Part shown: piece after piece, positions 26,559 through 36,174 of the stretch
Layout: every line of letters starts with the position of its first letter
Numbering within the stretch: position 1 is the stretch's first letter
Assembly: GCF_001885095.1 (NCBI RefSeq)
Contig: NZ_LZDD01000002.1
Span: forward strand, 124,001 to 188,000
Direction: 5' to 3'
Source: Streptococcus bovimastitidis
GTDB taxonomy: Bacteria > Bacillota > Bacilli > Lactobacillales > Streptococcaceae
DNA length: 64,000 nt
Program-made: the position numbers and the translations under genes
Notes under the pieces: model-generated
What the model was told of the DNA's origin: nothing
What the model saw: only the letters and a program-made list of their open reading frames with translations
The model's database searches: none

Positions 26559-27335
26559 TTATTTTAAATTTTGATTGACATAGGCTGCTAGAATTTCTGA
26601 CAAAATCAGGAAGAGGGAACGGTTATCCAATTGATAAAAATCTCCAGAGGGATTGCGTAGTTGCATGACATTGGAAGGCAGAACAATTAATTCTGTTGCA
26701 TACTGTCTGATGTAGGGACTATCGACCATTGTAACGATGATGACCTGACAGCCGACGGCCTTAGCCGCTTCAAATAATTCTTCAAAATCCTTGTTACCTG
26801 TTACAGTATAAAAAAGAAGGACATGTTCTTTTGTCAGGGTTCTAGACAGGTAATACATTTTCGTTTTACTGGTAATGCTTTCCGTATATTTGTCCTGATA
26901 GAGAAGGGAATAGACCAATTGTTCAGCACTTAGACCAGAACTCCCGATACCTAAAACCTTAATGAGGTCAGATGAGGCCAATATTTTAGCAATCCGCTGC
27001 AACTGCGCCTCATCCAAATGGCTTTCTAACAAGGTAATATTATCCCGGTAATTGTTTAAAACCTTAGACATGATTTTTTTGCCTTGGCCTTGAGGTTCTT
27101 TCTGACTTTTATGCGACGCTTCTTCTAATCCTATTTTTAAATCTGGCAGACCCTTGTAACCAATTTTTTTAGCAAGGCGAACCAAGGCTGCCGGTGAAGT
27201 TTCAATCAATTGGGCAGCATCTTGAACATTATGATTAATCAGATAATCTGGATGTTCTAATAAACAGTTGGAAATCTTTTTATCAGTCTTGGTTAAGTTG
27301 GTGAAATTTACTGAAATCCGTTCTTTAAAATCCAT
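26559..27335 (-). CDS. MurR/RpiR-family transcriptional regulator
   Basis: A 258-aa regulator. The N-terminal RpiR HTH has LVRLAKKIGYKGLPDLKIGL at about residues 50-70, and a C-terminal SIS sugar-phosphate-binding domain includes VLGIGSSGLSAEQL and LLFYTVTGNKDFEEL. It is upstream of and in the same direction as the PTS IIC gene, with paired AT-rich inverted repeats in between, so it most likely senses a sugar phosphate from that PTS. RBS AAAGGA. No obvious own promoter was found. Confidence 0.88.
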   Translation of the reverse strand: MDFKERISVNFTNLTKTDKKISNCLLEHPDYLINHNVQDAAQLIETSPAALVRLAKKIGYKGLPDLKIGLEEASHKSQKEPQGQGKKIMSKVLNNYRDNITLLESHLDEAQLQRIAKILASSDLIKVLGIGSSGLSAEQLVYSLLYQDKYTESITSKTKMYYLSRTLTKEHVLLFYTVTGNKDFEELFEAAKAVGCQVIIVTMVDSPYIRQYATELIVLPSNVMQLRNPSGDFYQLDNRSLFLILSEILAAYVNQNLK

Positions 27336-27399
27336 CTTTATTCCTTTATTCTCTTGTTTTCTTACCTTTTAGCTTAACATCTCTCTGCTAGAAAGAAAA

Positions 27400-27432
27400 G
27401 ACAAAACTTCCTAAAAGGCTATTTTAGGAAGT
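27400..27432 (-). terminator. Terminator of scrK
   Basis: An 11-bp perfect stem (27406-27416 with 27422-27432), followed on the minus strand by TTTTGTCTTTTC. Confidence 0.8.
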
Positions 27433-27441
27433 CTGTCAAAT

Positions 27442-28323
27442 TTAGTTTTCAGCGGCAGCTTTGGCTAAGGCAAAGTTACCAAGTGTTGCGGAGCCATTAT
27501 TCTCAATAGCAGGGGTAACAATATAAGATTTAAGATCAGGCACTGGTAGATAGCCGTTAAGCAGCTCTACGAATTGACAGTGAACTCTATCAACCATATG
27601 TGCTTGAGCCATAACGCCACCACCGAATACAATGACCTCTGGGCGATAGAGCATGGTTGCTTGAAGGGCCGCTTGCGCAATATAGAAGGCCTGAATATCC
27701 CAAACTGGTGAATCCATTGGAATAAGCTCTCCTTTAATACCAGTTCTAGCTTCTAAACTTGGTCCTGCGCCCATCCCTTCGAGACAGCCCTTATGGAAAG
27801 GGCAAACTCCAGTAAAACCATTTTCAATATCAGTCGGATGAGCCATAACATAGGTATGACCAGCTTCTGTATGCCCCATACCGCCAACAAATTGACCATC
27901 TTGAATAGCTCCAGCCCCAATTCCAGTACCGATTGTGTAATAAACTAGGCTATCGACACCTGACCGAGCCATCATTTCACCATAGGCTGAACTATTAACG
28001 TCTGTCGTGAAATACATAGGCAGTTTAAGGGCATTTCTAAGACCACCCAACAAATCAACATTAGCCCATCCTGGTTTTGGAGTGCTGGTAATATAGCCAT
28101 AAGTGGCTGAATCAGGGTCAATATCAATAGGACCAAACGAGCCAATGCCTAAACCTACTAAATCTTTAGCAAAAGGCTTGAAAAAGGCAATGCAATTGGC
28201 AATAGTCTCTTGCGGATTAGTCGTTGGAAACTGCGTCTGTTCAATAACGCTAAAGGAATCATCACCAATAGCGCAGACAAATTTAGTACCACCCGCTTCA
28301 ATACTTCCATACAATCGTGTCAT
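27442..28323 (-). CDS. scrK: Fructokinase (ROK family)
   Basis: A 293-aa ROK kinase phosphorylating the fructose released from sucrose-6-P. It begins MTRLYGSIEAGGTKFVCA with the ATP-binding DxGGT-type loop; the ROK zinc motif GHTEAGH and the CPFHKGCLEG cysteine cluster are present. The start at 28323 follows AAGGAG; a longer frame would read the Shine-Dalgarno as codons. It completes the scrK-scrA-scrB-scrR cluster and has its own terminators on both sides, implying partly independent expression. Confidence 0.94.
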   Translation of the reverse strand: MTRLYGSIEAGGTKFVCAIGDDSFSVIEQTQFPTTNPQETIANCIAFFKPFAKDLVGLGIGSFGPIDIDPDSATYGYITSTPKPGWANVDLLGGLRNALKLPMYFTTDVNSSAYGEMMARSGVDSLVYYTIGTGIGAGAIQDGQFVGGMGHTEAGHTYVMAHPTDIENGFTGVCPFHKGCLEGMGAGPSLEARTGIKGELIPMDSPVWDIQAFYIAQAALQATMLYRPEVIVFGGGVMAQAHMVDRVHCQFVELLNGYLPVPDLKSYIVTPAIENNGSATLGNFALAKAAAEN

Positions 28324-28425
28324 TAAAATCTCCTTCATAAAAACGTCTTCTTGCTTAATATTATAGGGAAAAGCTTTTCTGAAAGCAAGACTAGTTTCTC
28401 TTTTTACTTTGGGAAAATCGCCAGC

Positions 28426-28457
28426 TAAAAAGGCTAGAAAGACTAGCCCCTTTTTTA
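28426..28457. terminator. Terminator between scrA and scrK
   Basis: GGCTAG (28432-28437) pairs with CTAGCC (28443-28448) with flanking A and T runs on both strands; on the minus strand it follows the scrA stop. Confidence 0.75.
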
Positions 28458-30323
28458 TTTGACTGCTAACAAGTCTTGACCTGAAGCCACCTGACCCTGT
28501 GCCAAAACAGAGACACTTTGATAATCCGTTGAGTTAGTGACAATAACCATCGTAGTATCATCAAGTCCAGCCTCAGAAATTTTAGCCGAGTCAAAAGTGG
28601 CTAGCAAATCGCCTTTGTTAACCATCTGACCAACTGTGACTTTTGCGTCAAAGCCAGTTCCTGCCATAGAAACCGTATCAATACCAATGTGAATTAACAC
28701 TTCTGCACCATTGACTGATCTAATTGCGAAAGCATGTCCAGTTTCAAAGGCAACTTCAACTTTACCGTCAACTGGAGCATAAACAGCTTGTTCACTAGGT
28801 TTAATAGCGACACCTTTACCCAATGCTCCTGATGCAAAAACAGGATCTGAAACGGCATCTAAATTTAGAACTTCACCAGCTAAAGGTGCTACAAGCACTT
28901 CTTCTTCAGCTTCAACAGCATCAGAAACTAAAGCTGGAGTTTCAGACTTTTTTACAGGTGTTTCCTCAACTTCATCTTCAAATCCAAAGAAGTAAGTAAG
29001 CATGAAACCAGCCGCAAAAGATACAGCCACCATGATAAGGTAAGAAATTAATTGTCCATTTAAATAGAGTAGGGTACCAGGAATAATGGTAATACCAAAA
29101 CCAGTTCCAGCTAGGCCAAGAAGGGAAGCTGTTGCCCCACCGATAGCTCCTGCAACAAGTGAAAGGAAGAAAGGTTTACGGTAACGTAAGTTAACCCCAA
29201 AAATAGCTGGTTCAGTAATACCTAGGAAGGCAGAAAGTGCAGCTGGGAAAGCTAGAGCTTTCAATTTAGGATTTTTAGTTTTAACACCAACGGCTACTGT
29301 TGCTGCTCCTTGAGCAGTCATGGCAGCTGTAATAATGGCATTGAAAGGATTTGATCCATTATGAGCAATTAATTGTGATTCCAATAAATTGAAGATATGG
29401 TGAACACCAGAAACGACAATAATTTGATGAACCCCACCAATAAGTAATCCAGGAAGACCAAATGGTAAATCTAAAATAGCATTTGTCCCAATAAGAATAT
29501 AATTTTCAACAACGTGGAATACTGGACCAATAACAAACAAGCCAAGAATTGACATGACTAATAAAGTCACAAATGGTGTTACCAATAAATCAAGTACTTC
29601 AGGAACATATTTACGGACAAATTTTTCAAATTTCGCACCGATAATACCGATGATGAAGGCCGGTAATACTGAACCTTGTAAGCCGACGACCGGAATAAAA
29701 TCAAAGAAAACAGTTGCTTTGACGTCACCACCAGAGGCAACTGCCCAAGCATTAGGAAGGGAACCGGAGATTAGCATGAACCCTAAGACAATACCGATGA
29801 CGGGATTACCACCAAATACTCGGAAAGTTGACCAGACCACTAAGGCTGGAAGGGCGATGAAGGCTGTATCTGTTAAAATTTGTGAATAAACATTTAAGTC
29901 TTCAGGCAAAGTAACACCTAAAGCTCCTAACAAACCACGAAGTCCCATAAAAAGACCTGTCGCAACAATTGCTGGGATAATAGGAACAAACACATCACCG
30001 AAAGTACGCACTGAGCGTTGGAACCAGTTACCTTGTTTAGCAGCTTCTGTTTTCATTTCAGATTTTGTCGAAGTTGGTAGCCCTAAAGCAACAACTTCAT
30101 CATAGATTTTATTAACTGTACCTGTTCCAAAAATCATTTGATACTGACCAGAATTGAAGAAAGCACCTTTTACTTTTTCAATATTCTCTGCTTTTTCCTT
30201 ATCAATTTTATCTTCGTCAACGACCATCACGCGCAAACGGGTCGCACAATGAGCTACACTTTTAACATTATCACGTCCACCTAAGGCTTCGATAACATCT
30301 TTTGCAATTTCTCTATTATCCAT
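28455..30323 (-). CDS. scrA: PTS sucrose-specific transporter EIIBCA
   Basis: A 622-aa three-domain PTS permease that imports sucrose as sucrose-6-P. The EIIB phosphocysteine is in SVAHCATRLRV (about residue 26). The membrane EIIC domain (about 100-450) has the GITEPAIFGVN motif, and the EIIA domain at the C-terminus has the phospho-His in EVLIHIGIDTVSM. BCA domain order is that of streptococcal ScrA. Divergent from scrB with a ScrR operator over its -35. Trehalose specificity is the main alternative, disfavoured by the scrB/scrR context. Confidence 0.95.
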   Translation of the reverse strand: MDNREIAKDVIEALGGRDNVKSVAHCATRLRVMVVDEDKIDKEKAENIEKVKGAFFNSGQYQMIFGTGTVNKIYDEVVALGLPTSTKSEMKTEAAKQGNWFQRSVRTFGDVFVPIIPAIVATGLFMGLRGLLGALGVTLPEDLNVYSQILTDTAFIALPALVVWSTFRVFGGNPVIGIVLGFMLISGSLPNAWAVASGGDVKATVFFDFIPVVGLQGSVLPAFIIGIIGAKFEKFVRKYVPEVLDLLVTPFVTLLVMSILGLFVIGPVFHVVENYILIGTNAILDLPFGLPGLLIGGVHQIIVVSGVHHIFNLLESQLIAHNGSNPFNAIITAAMTAQGAATVAVGVKTKNPKLKALAFPAALSAFLGITEPAIFGVNLRYRKPFFLSLVAGAIGGATASLLGLAGTGFGITIIPGTLLYLNGQLISYLIMVAVSFAAGFMLTYFFGFEDEVEETPVKKSETPALVSDAVEAEEEVLVAPLAGEVLNLDAVSDPVFASGALGKGVAIKPSEQAVYAPVDGKVEVAFETGHAFAIRSVNGAEVLIHIGIDTVSMAGTGFDAKVTVGQMVNKGDLLATFDSAKISEAGLDDTTMVIVTNSTDYQSVSVLAQGQVASGQDLLAVK

Positions 30324-30379
30324 CCTTGTAAAAATCTCCTTTATTTTTTTGATAGCTTTTTTGCCATCTCTTGACTATC

Positions 30380-30407
30380 ATTTTATCAGCTTAGGAAAAT
30401 ATGTCAA
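30380..30407 (-). promoter_or_regulatory. Promoter of scrA
   Basis: Minus strand TTGACA (30402-30407), 16-bp spacer, TAAAAT (30380-30385). The -35 is the left half of the ScrR-like operator. Confidence 0.75.
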
Positions 30408-30417
30408 GCGTTTGACA
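30402..30417. promoter_or_regulatory. ScrR (LacI-type) operator
   Basis: TGTCAAGCGTTTGACA is a near-perfect 16-bp palindrome with a central CG, the form of streptococcal ScrR operators. It overlaps the scrA -35. Confidence 0.8.
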
Positions 30418-30444
30418 GAAAATAATTTATTTACTGCAAAAATG

Positions 30445-30473
30445 TTGATTTTTAGAAAGAAAACGTTTAGTAT
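30445..30473 (+). promoter_or_regulatory. Promoter of scrB
   Basis: TTGATT (30445-30450), 17-bp spacer, TAGTAT (30468-30473); AAAGGAG follows before the ATG at 30504. Confidence 0.7.
30458..30471. promoter_or_regulatory. cre-like site or second ScrR operator in the scrB promoter
   Basis: AGAAAACGTTTAGT matches the cre pattern TGWAARCGYTWNCW at 12 of 14 positions and lies between -35 and -10. CcpA and ScrR sites are related, so either protein could bind. Confidence 0.55.
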
Positions 30474-30503
30474 AGAACTAAGACTACAAAAGGAGTATCT
30501 GCC

Positions 30504-31940
30504 ATGAATTTACCACAAGAGGTTCGCTATCGACCCTATCAGGAATGGACAGAAGATCAATTCTTACAGATAAAAAACAAGGTTGCCCAATCCCCTTGGC
30601 ATGCCAACTATCATAGTGAACCACAAACAGGTTTGCTCAATGACCCTAATGGTTTTTCTTATTTCGATGGAAAATACCACCTCTTCTACCAAAATTGGCC
30701 CTACGGTGCTGCGCATGGTTTGAAACAATGGGTTCATATGACTTCAGAAGATTTAGTTCACTTTGAAGAAAGCGGTACAAAATTGCTTCCCGATCATGTT
30801 AACGATGCACAAGGTGCCTATTCCGGCTCTGCCTATGCTGTTGATGACAAATTATTTCTTTTCTATACTGGTAATGTCCGTGACCAAAATTGGGTCCGCG
30901 ACCCAAGACAAATTGGTGCCTACATGACCAAGGATGGCCAGATTGAAAAATGTTCTCAGGTCCTTATTTCCCAACCAGAAGACGTGACCGAACACTTCCG
31001 TGACCCGCAAATCTTTAAATACCAAGAGCATTTCTATGCGATTGTTGGTGCCCAAAACCATGAACAAAAAGGCTTTATTAAACTTTATAAAGCAGTCGCT
31101 AATGATGTTGAAAATTGGAAGTTTGTGGCCGATTTGGATTTAGGTCGACAGGCTAGCGAGTATATGGTTGAGTGTCCCAACTTAGTTTTTGTGAATGAAA
31201 AACCTATACTCATATACAGCCCTCAAGGCCTCAGCAAAGATGAGTTAAACTATGATAATATTTATCCCAACACCTATCAAATCTTTGACACCTTTGATCC
31301 TGAAAAGGGGCAACTTATAGGTGACGCTCCTTTACAAAACCTCGATTTTGGCTTCGAGGCCTATGCTACACAAGCCTTCAATAGCCCCGATGGCCGAGCT
31401 CTTGCTGTCTCTTGGATTGGTTTACCAGATGTGGACTATCCAACTGATGACTATGATTACCAAGGAGCCCTCAGTCTCGTCAAAGAATTGACCATAAAAG
31501 ATGGCGTCCTCTATCAGAAACCAGTCTCAGCTATGAGCAACTTACAAGGACAAGCTCAAATCCTCGAAGAAAAAAATACTACAACAAATTCCTATCACTT
31601 ACAAGTAACCATTCCAGCTCAAAGTCAAAAAGAACTGCTACTTATGGCCGATGCCTACGGCAATGGCTTCGCAATCGCAGCTGATACGGTAACAGGCACT
31701 TTGACATTGGACCGCAGCAAGACCAAACATGGCTTCGCGGAGGCATATGGAACAAAGCGTTCTTGCCAAATACCCAAAGAAGATGTTACACTTAATATCT
31801 ACGTAGACCAATCAATCATCGAAGTATTTGTAAACGATGGACAGGCTGTCTTAACCAGCCGCTACTTCCCAGAAAATGGTGCTTCTGCTATTTTGATGCC
31901 AAAAGGCAAGGTTGATGGTCATTACTATGAAATGAGGTAA
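30504..31940 (+). CDS. scrB: Sucrose-6-phosphate hydrolase (GH32)
   Basis: A 478-aa GH32 enzyme cleaving sucrose-6-P to glucose-6-P and fructose. The nucleophile Asp is in LLNDPNGFSYFDG, the stabilising Asp in FRDPQIF and the acid/base Glu in VECPNLVF; a C-terminal beta-sandwich follows. No signal peptide, as expected for the intracellular phosphorylated substrate. Divergent from scrA and four bases before scrR, so scrB-scrR are one transcript. Confidence 0.96.
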   Translation: MNLPQEVRYRPYQEWTEDQFLQIKNKVAQSPWHANYHSEPQTGLLNDPNGFSYFDGKYHLFYQNWPYGAAHGLKQWVHMTSEDLVHFEESGTKLLPDHVNDAQGAYSGSAYAVDDKLFLFYTGNVRDQNWVRDPRQIGAYMTKDGQIEKCSQVLISQPEDVTEHFRDPQIFKYQEHFYAIVGAQNHEQKGFIKLYKAVANDVENWKFVADLDLGRQASEYMVECPNLVFVNEKPILIYSPQGLSKDELNYDNIYPNTYQIFDTFDPEKGQLIGDAPLQNLDFGFEAYATQAFNSPDGRALAVSWIGLPDVDYPTDDYDYQGALSLVKELTIKDGVLYQKPVSAMSNLQGQAQILEEKNTTTNSYHLQVTIPAQSQKELLLMADAYGNGFAIAADTVTGTLTLDRSKTKHGFAEAYGTKRSCQIPKEDVTLNIYVDQSIIEVFVNDGQAVLTSRYFPENGASAILMPKGKVDGHYYEMR

Positions 31941-31944
31941 TAGG

Positions 31945-32910
31945 GTGGTCGCAAAATTAACCGATGTGGCTGAATTAGCCGGTGTCAGTCCGACAACAGT
32001 CTCACGCGTCATTAATAAAAAAGGCTATTTATCACAAAAAACCATTGATAGGGTACAAGCTGCCATGCGTGAATTGGGCTATCAACCCAACAATTTCGCC
32101 CGCAGTTTGCAAGGAAAATCAGCCAAATTAATTGGACTGATTTTCCCAAATATCTCTAATATTTTTTATGCCGAGCTGATTGAGTATTTAGAAATTGAAC
32201 TCTTCAAAGCAGGCTACAAAACCATCATCTGTAACAGTCAGCATGATCCGCAAAAAGAAAGAGAATATTTAGAAATGTTGGCTGCCAACCAGGTGGATGG
32301 TATCATTTCATCCAGTCATAATTTGGGGATTGACGACTATGAACGGGTTGAAGCTCCAATTGTTGCTTTCGACCGTAATTTAGCTCCTAATGTCCCAATC
32401 ATTTCATCAGATAATTTTCAGGGTGGGCAGTTAGCTGCCCAAACCTTGCAACATTTTAAATGTCAAAAAATTATCATGATTACTGGTAACGATAACTCTG
32501 ACTCCCCTACCGGTCTTCGTCAACTTGGTTTTTCTTACCAACTCAAAAAAACGGCTGAAATTATCAAACTTCCTAATCATTTATCAACCATTCGTCGTGA
32601 GATGGAAATCAAGTCTATCTTGGCCACCCGCAAACCCGATGGCATCTTTGCTTCCGATGACCTAACAGCCATCTTAATTATGAAGGTTGCTAAACAAATG
32701 GGACTCTCCATTCCTGAAGAGTTGAAATTGATTGGTTACGATGGCACAGCTTTTGTCGAAAATTACTTCCCCCAACTGACAACCATCAAACAACCCATTC
32801 AAGAAATTGCAGCTCTTAGCGTTGAAGTTCTCATGAAACGGATTGCCAAAGAAAAAACTAGCAAGGACTACATCTTACCAATAACTCTCCTACCAGGAAA
32901 AAGCACCTAA
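31945..32910 (+). CDS. scrR: Sucrose operon repressor ScrR (LacI family)
   Basis: A 321-aa LacI/GalR repressor. The N-terminal HTH AELAGVSPTTVSRVINKKG is at about residues 8-26, and the periplasmic-binding-like effector domain includes IGLIFPNISNIFYAEL and the C-terminal TIKQP. It starts at GTG 31945 (MVAKLTDVAE) right after the scrB stop, with an overlapping AGGTAATAGG site. The operator between scrA and scrB is its expected target; the effector in other streptococci is fructose or sucrose-6-P. Confidence 0.95.
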   Translation: MVAKLTDVAELAGVSPTTVSRVINKKGYLSQKTIDRVQAAMRELGYQPNNFARSLQGKSAKLIGLIFPNISNIFYAELIEYLEIELFKAGYKTIICNSQHDPQKEREYLEMLAANQVDGIISSSHNLGIDDYERVEAPIVAFDRNLAPNVPIISSDNFQGGQLAAQTLQHFKCQKIIMITGNDNSDSPTGLRQLGFSYQLKKTAEIIKLPNHLSTIRREMEIKSILATRKPDGIFASDDLTAILIMKVAKQMGLSIPEELKLIGYDGTAFVENYFPQLTTIKQPIQEIAALSVEVLMKRIAKEKTSKDYILPITLLPGKST

Positions 32911-32911
32911 T

Positions 32912-32950
32912 AAAAAAGCATCTATTTCAATTGAAATAGATGCTTTTTCT
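32912..32950. terminator. Bidirectional terminator between scrR and nusB
   Basis: An 18-bp perfect palindrome (32913-32930 with 32931-32948) beginning with A5 and ending with T5; it serves both convergent genes. Confidence 0.92.
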
Positions 32951-33382
32951 TTAGTCTTCTTTTACGAACTGACTTAACAATCCATTAATAAACTTGGCTG
33001 ATGTTTCGTCAGAATATTTTTTGGCAATTTCAATGATTTCATTTAATGCCACTCGGTCTGGTGTCTCATCAAAGAACTTAATTTCATAAAGTCCTAAACG
33101 TAACATGGTTCTATCTGATAAGGTAAGACGTTCAAGTGACCAACCTTGTTTAAGGTTGTCCTTGATAATCGCATCCAATTCGTCCTTGTGGTCCTTAACG
33201 CCATTAACCAAGGTTAATAGGAAGGCTGGGACATCTAAAGGTTGCTCTTGATCATAGTCTTTATCATAGTCATAGGCAAATTGCGATGACTCTAAAAAGT
33301 CACCCCCATGTTCCATATTAAATAGGGCCTGAAAAGCACGTTCCCGAAGATCTCTTCTGGAATCTTTAAAACTACTAGTCAT
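32951..33382 (-). CDS. nusB: Transcription antitermination factor NusB
   Basis: A 143-aa all-helical protein that with NusE binds boxA RNA for rRNA antitermination. The family signatures [13 protein letters not shown] at the N-terminus and [30 protein letters not shown] near the end are intact. The ATG at 33382 ([13 protein letters not shown]) overlaps the asp23 stop by eight bases, giving the usual streptococcal efp-asp23-nusB coupling; the longer in-frame extension is not conserved. Confidence 0.96.
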   Translation of the reverse strand: MTSSFKDSRRDLRERAFQALFNMEHGGDFLESSQFAYDYDKDYDQEQPLDVPAFLLTLVNGVKDHKDELDAIIKDNLKQGWSLERLTLSDRTMLRLGLYEIKFFDETPDRVALNEIIEIAKKYSDETSAKFINGLLSQFVKED

Positions 33383-33764
33383 CCAAGAAATCCTCTTCAA
33401 AAAGTGATTTCAAATCAGGTTTTGGTGTTTTTTCAGGTACAATTCCTTCAACATGGATGTTAACAGATGAGATAGTCACTTCTGCCATGTCATAGACAGC
33501 TGCTTTAACAGCTTTTTGAATAGCCACAGAAACAGTAGGTACTTTAACACCATACTGAAGATAAACATAGATATCAGCGGTTACTGTACCGTCTTCTTCG
33601 GTACGTAAGTAAACCCCTTTACCTAAACTAGCTTTATTAAAGCTATCTGACATTTTTTTGTTATGAAGTGAATAGACACCGTCAACCTGAGTTGCCGCAA
33701 TGCCTGTGATGACTTCAAGAACGCGAGGTGAAATAACGATTTCACCAATATTTTCACTTAACAT
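33375..33764 (-). CDS. Asp23/Gls24 family envelope stress protein
   Basis: A 129-aa DUF322 protein ([33 protein letters not shown]) of the AmaP/Asp23/YqhY group; position next to nusB and efp identifies the YqhY-type paralogue linked to acetyl-CoA carboxylase control in Bacillus. The start at 33764 follows AGGAAA; upstream codons in the same frame lack conservation. No membrane segment. Function in streptococci is not settled. Confidence 0.88.
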   Translation of the reverse strand: MLSENIGEIVISPRVLEVITGIAATQVDGVYSLHNKKMSDSFNKASLGKGVYLRTEEDGTVTADIYVYLQYGVKVPTVSVAIQKAVKAAVYDMAEVTISSVNIHVEGIVPEKTPKPDLKSLFEEDFLDD

Positions 33765-33805
33765 AGCATTTCCTTTCCTTTTCTCAACCCTTGTTGACAA
33801 AATCC

Positions 33806-34363
33806 TTAGGCACGAGAAACGTAAGTACCTTCAGTTGTATTAATAACAAGTTTTTGTCCAACTTCGATAAAGTCTGGAACGTTAACGACTAATCCTGTTT
33901 CAAGAGTAGCTGGTTTACCTGAACCTGTAACAGTTGCCCCTTTAATTGATGGTTGTGTTTCTGTAACGGTTAATTCAACAGTTGTTGGAACTGTAACACC
34001 AATCACTTCATCTCCGTAGAATTGAATTTTAACATCTGAGTTTTCAAGAATGTAAAGTAATTCTTGTTCAACATTAGCTACTGGAATTTCATACTGATCA
34101 TAAGTATCAGTGTTCATGAAGTAAGCTGTGTCATCCATTTTGTATAGGTATTGAGCTGGAACTGTTTCAATAATAGCTTGCTCAAATTTTTCATCTGGAC
34201 GGTAAGTTGTGTCAAAAGTTGAACCAGTACGAACATCACGTAATTTCATACGCATGATGGTGTTCCCTTTACCTGGTTTATGGTGACTTGCATCTAAAAC
34301 ACGAATTAATTTACCTTCAGCTTCAAATGTCATACCTGCTCTAAGCTTACTTGCTTCAATCAT
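33806..34363 (-). CDS. efp: Translation elongation factor P
   Basis: A 185-aa factor that relieves ribosome stalling at polyproline. N-terminal KOW-like domain followed by two OB folds; the loop tip is [10 protein letters not shown] with Lys32, the modification position in many bacteria. First gene of efp-asp23-nusB. RBS is modest (GAGG). A promoter with a full -35 and extended -10 precedes it. Confidence 0.97.
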   Translation of the reverse strand: MIEASKLRAGMTFEAEGKLIRVLDASHHKPGKGNTIMRMKLRDVRTGSTFDTTYRPDEKFEQAIIETVPAQYLYKMDDTAYFMNTDTYDQYEIPVANVEQELLYILENSDVKIQFYGDEVIGVTVPTTVELTVTETQPSIKGATVTGSGKPATLETGLVVNVPDFIEVGQKLVINTTEGTYVSRA

Positions 34364-34397
34364 TTATTATTACCTCTTACTAAAATTTTATCACTTC

Positions 34398-34426
34398 ATT
34401 CTACCACAAAAGTGCCTTTTACTCAA
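34398..34426 (-). promoter_or_regulatory. Promoter of efp
   Basis: Minus strand TTGAGT (34421-34426), 17-bp spacer ending TGG, TAGAAT (34398-34403); a leader of about 30 bases. Confidence 0.7.
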
Positions 34427-34495
34427 ATCTTTTATGCCTTTACAAGACCTACTCAGACGCAACTCAGCCCTGCTCTGCTATTTCCCCAAAAAAGC

Positions 34496-34954
34496 TTAAT
34501 CTTGGTCACTTCCCAAAGTTAGGATTGGCACATCATGCTGGACATAGGCTACTCCTTTTTTCTCCATCAGTTCAACAGCAAAGGGATGCATCCGGTAGTT
34601 GGATTTGTAGGTGATTTTCTTGATTCCTGCCTGTAAAAGAGCCTTGGTGCAGTTGATGCAGGGAAAATGGGTCACATAGATCTCGGTACCATCTGTCGAT
34701 ATCCCTTCTTTAGCACATTGAATCAAAGCGTTCATTTCGGCATGGACCGTCCGAATGCAATGGCCATCTTCCATGTAATGTCCGGCTTCGTCACAGTTAT
34801 CAGTTGCTGAAACCCCACCGTTGTAGCCTGTTGCGATAATGCGGTTATCTTTTACTAGAACGGCTCCAACATAAGCCCGGTCACAGGTTGATCGTTTGGA
34901 AATCAATTCGGCATTGGCCATAAAATAGTCTTGCCAAGATAGTCGGTTTCCCAT
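34496..34954 (-). CDS. comEB: dCMP deaminase family protein (ComEB-type)
   Basis: A 152-aa zinc-dependent cytidine/deoxycytidylate deaminase: His and catalytic Glu in [11 protein letters not shown] and the zinc cysteines in [10 protein letters not shown]. It converts dCMP to dUMP, feeding dTMP synthesis; the ComEB name is by homology and does not imply a uptake role. The start at 34954 ([12 protein letters not shown]) follows AAGGAG. Located 10 bases after pepP on the same strand, so probably co-transcribed. Confidence 0.93.
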   Translation of the reverse strand: MGNRLSWQDYFMANAELISKRSTCDRAYVGAVLVKDNRIIATGYNGGVSATDNCDEAGHYMEDGHCIRTVHAEMNALIQCAKEGISTDGTEIYVTHFPCINCTKALLQAGIKKITYKSNYRMHPFAVELMEKKGVAYVQHDVPILTLGSDQD

Positions 34955-34964
34955 AGTAGTCTCC

Positions 34965-36035
34965 TTAAATGACAATTATTTCTTTAGGGGCCATGGTTAA
35001 GACCTGGCAACCCTCTTCTGTAATGACTAAATCGTCTTCAATGCGTAAGCCGTAGGCATTATCAATGTAAATCCCTGGCTCGTCAGTCACGACCATACCT
35101 GCTTCTAGGACCTTGTCTGATTTAGCGAAAAATGGATTCTCGTGGATATCCAGTCCGATACCATGTCCAATCCCGTGTGTGAAGTTGCTACCGTAACCCG
35201 CATTAACAATAATGTCACGTGGCACCTTGTCGAAGTCGGTAAAAGTCATGCCTGCACGCGCTTTTTCAATCAAAGCCTTATTGGCCCTAAGAACTACGTC
35301 GTAGATTTCCCGCTCCTGATCCGTCACATGGCCGACATGAATGGTCCGCGTCATATCACTAACATAATGGTCGTAATAGCAACCAAAGTCCATGGTTAAA
35401 CTATCACCTGCTTGGATAACTTTGTTACTGGCTCTTCCGTGGGGCATTGCCGAGCGTTTACCCGATGCAGCAATGGTTTCAAATGAAACACCTGTTGCAC
35501 CATATTTGCGCATTTGAAAATCTAAAAAATTTGCTAATTCCACTTCAGTCGTTTGCCCTGCTTTAATGTAGTCCAAAGCGTCAATAAAGGCCTTATCTGA
35601 AATGGAACAGGCTTTAGCAATGGTCGCAATCTCACTGGCATCTTTGATTTGACGTATGGTTTCAACCAAGCCATTTTGAGCAAGCAAAGTAACCTTACCA
35701 AAATTTGCTTCTAAGGATTGATAGAAGGCAAAAGTCATGTCATTTTCAAATCCTAGGCGAGTGACTTTATCCTCTAGCAAGAAGTTGACAATTTCTTTTA
35801 ATGCTGTTCTGGTTTCAATAATATCGTAACCAGTAACGGTTTCTTTAGCCATTAGCGTATAGCGAGAATCGGTAAAAAAGAGACAACGTTTTGCAGAAAT
35901 ATAAAGAGTGGCTGCCGTTCCGGAAAAGCCCGTTAAATAATAGATATTAGTGAGGTTAGTCACTAAAAAGCCATCTAGTCCAGCCTCCGCAATTAAATCC
36001 TGGCATTTTTGCAATCTTTGTTGGTGAATCGACAT
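34965..36035 (-). CDS. pepP: Xaa-Pro aminopeptidase/dipeptidase (M24 family)
   Basis: A 356-aa M24B metallopeptidase. An N-terminal creatinase-like domain (residues 1-125) precedes the pita-bread domain; metal ligands are the two Asp in [16 protein letters not shown], the His in [15 protein letters not shown], and the Glu in VVTDEPGIY and LRIEDDLV. Cytosolic cleavage of N-terminal Xaa-Pro bonds during peptide use. The line between PepP and PepQ cannot be drawn firmly from sequence alone. RBS AAGGAG. Confidence 0.92.
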   Translation of the reverse strand: MSIHQQRLQKCQDLIAEAGLDGFLVTNLTNIYYLTGFSGTAATLYISAKRCLFFTDSRYTLMAKETVTGYDIIETRTALKEIVNFLLEDKVTRLGFENDMTFAFYQSLEANFGKVTLLAQNGLVETIRQIKDASEIATIAKACSISDKAFIDALDYIKAGQTTEVELANFLDFQMRKYGATGVSFETIAASGKRSAMPHGRASNKVIQAGDSLTMDFGCYYDHYVSDMTRTIHVGHVTDQEREIYDVVLRANKALIEKARAGMTFTDFDKVPRDIIVNAGYGSNFTHGIGHGIGLDIHENPFFAKSDKVLEAGMVVTDEPGIYIDNAYGLRIEDDLVITEEGCQVLTMAPKEIIVI

Positions 36036-36114
36036 GAGTTTCTCCTTTTACAGTCTTAACTTTCTTAAGTTTACCATGATTTCAAAGGCTTTTAAAGTCT
36101 TTTCCTAAAAGCGT

Positions 36115-36141
36115 CAAAAAAGCGATGACTTGCATCATCAC
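36115..36141 (-). terminator. Terminator of uvrA
   Basis: GTGATGA/TCATCGC stem (36122-36128 with 36135-36141, one G-U pair) followed on the minus strand by TTTTTT. Confidence 0.75.
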
Positions 36142-36174
36142 TTTTAATTATCTCTTATTTTGCAAATGAATTAA

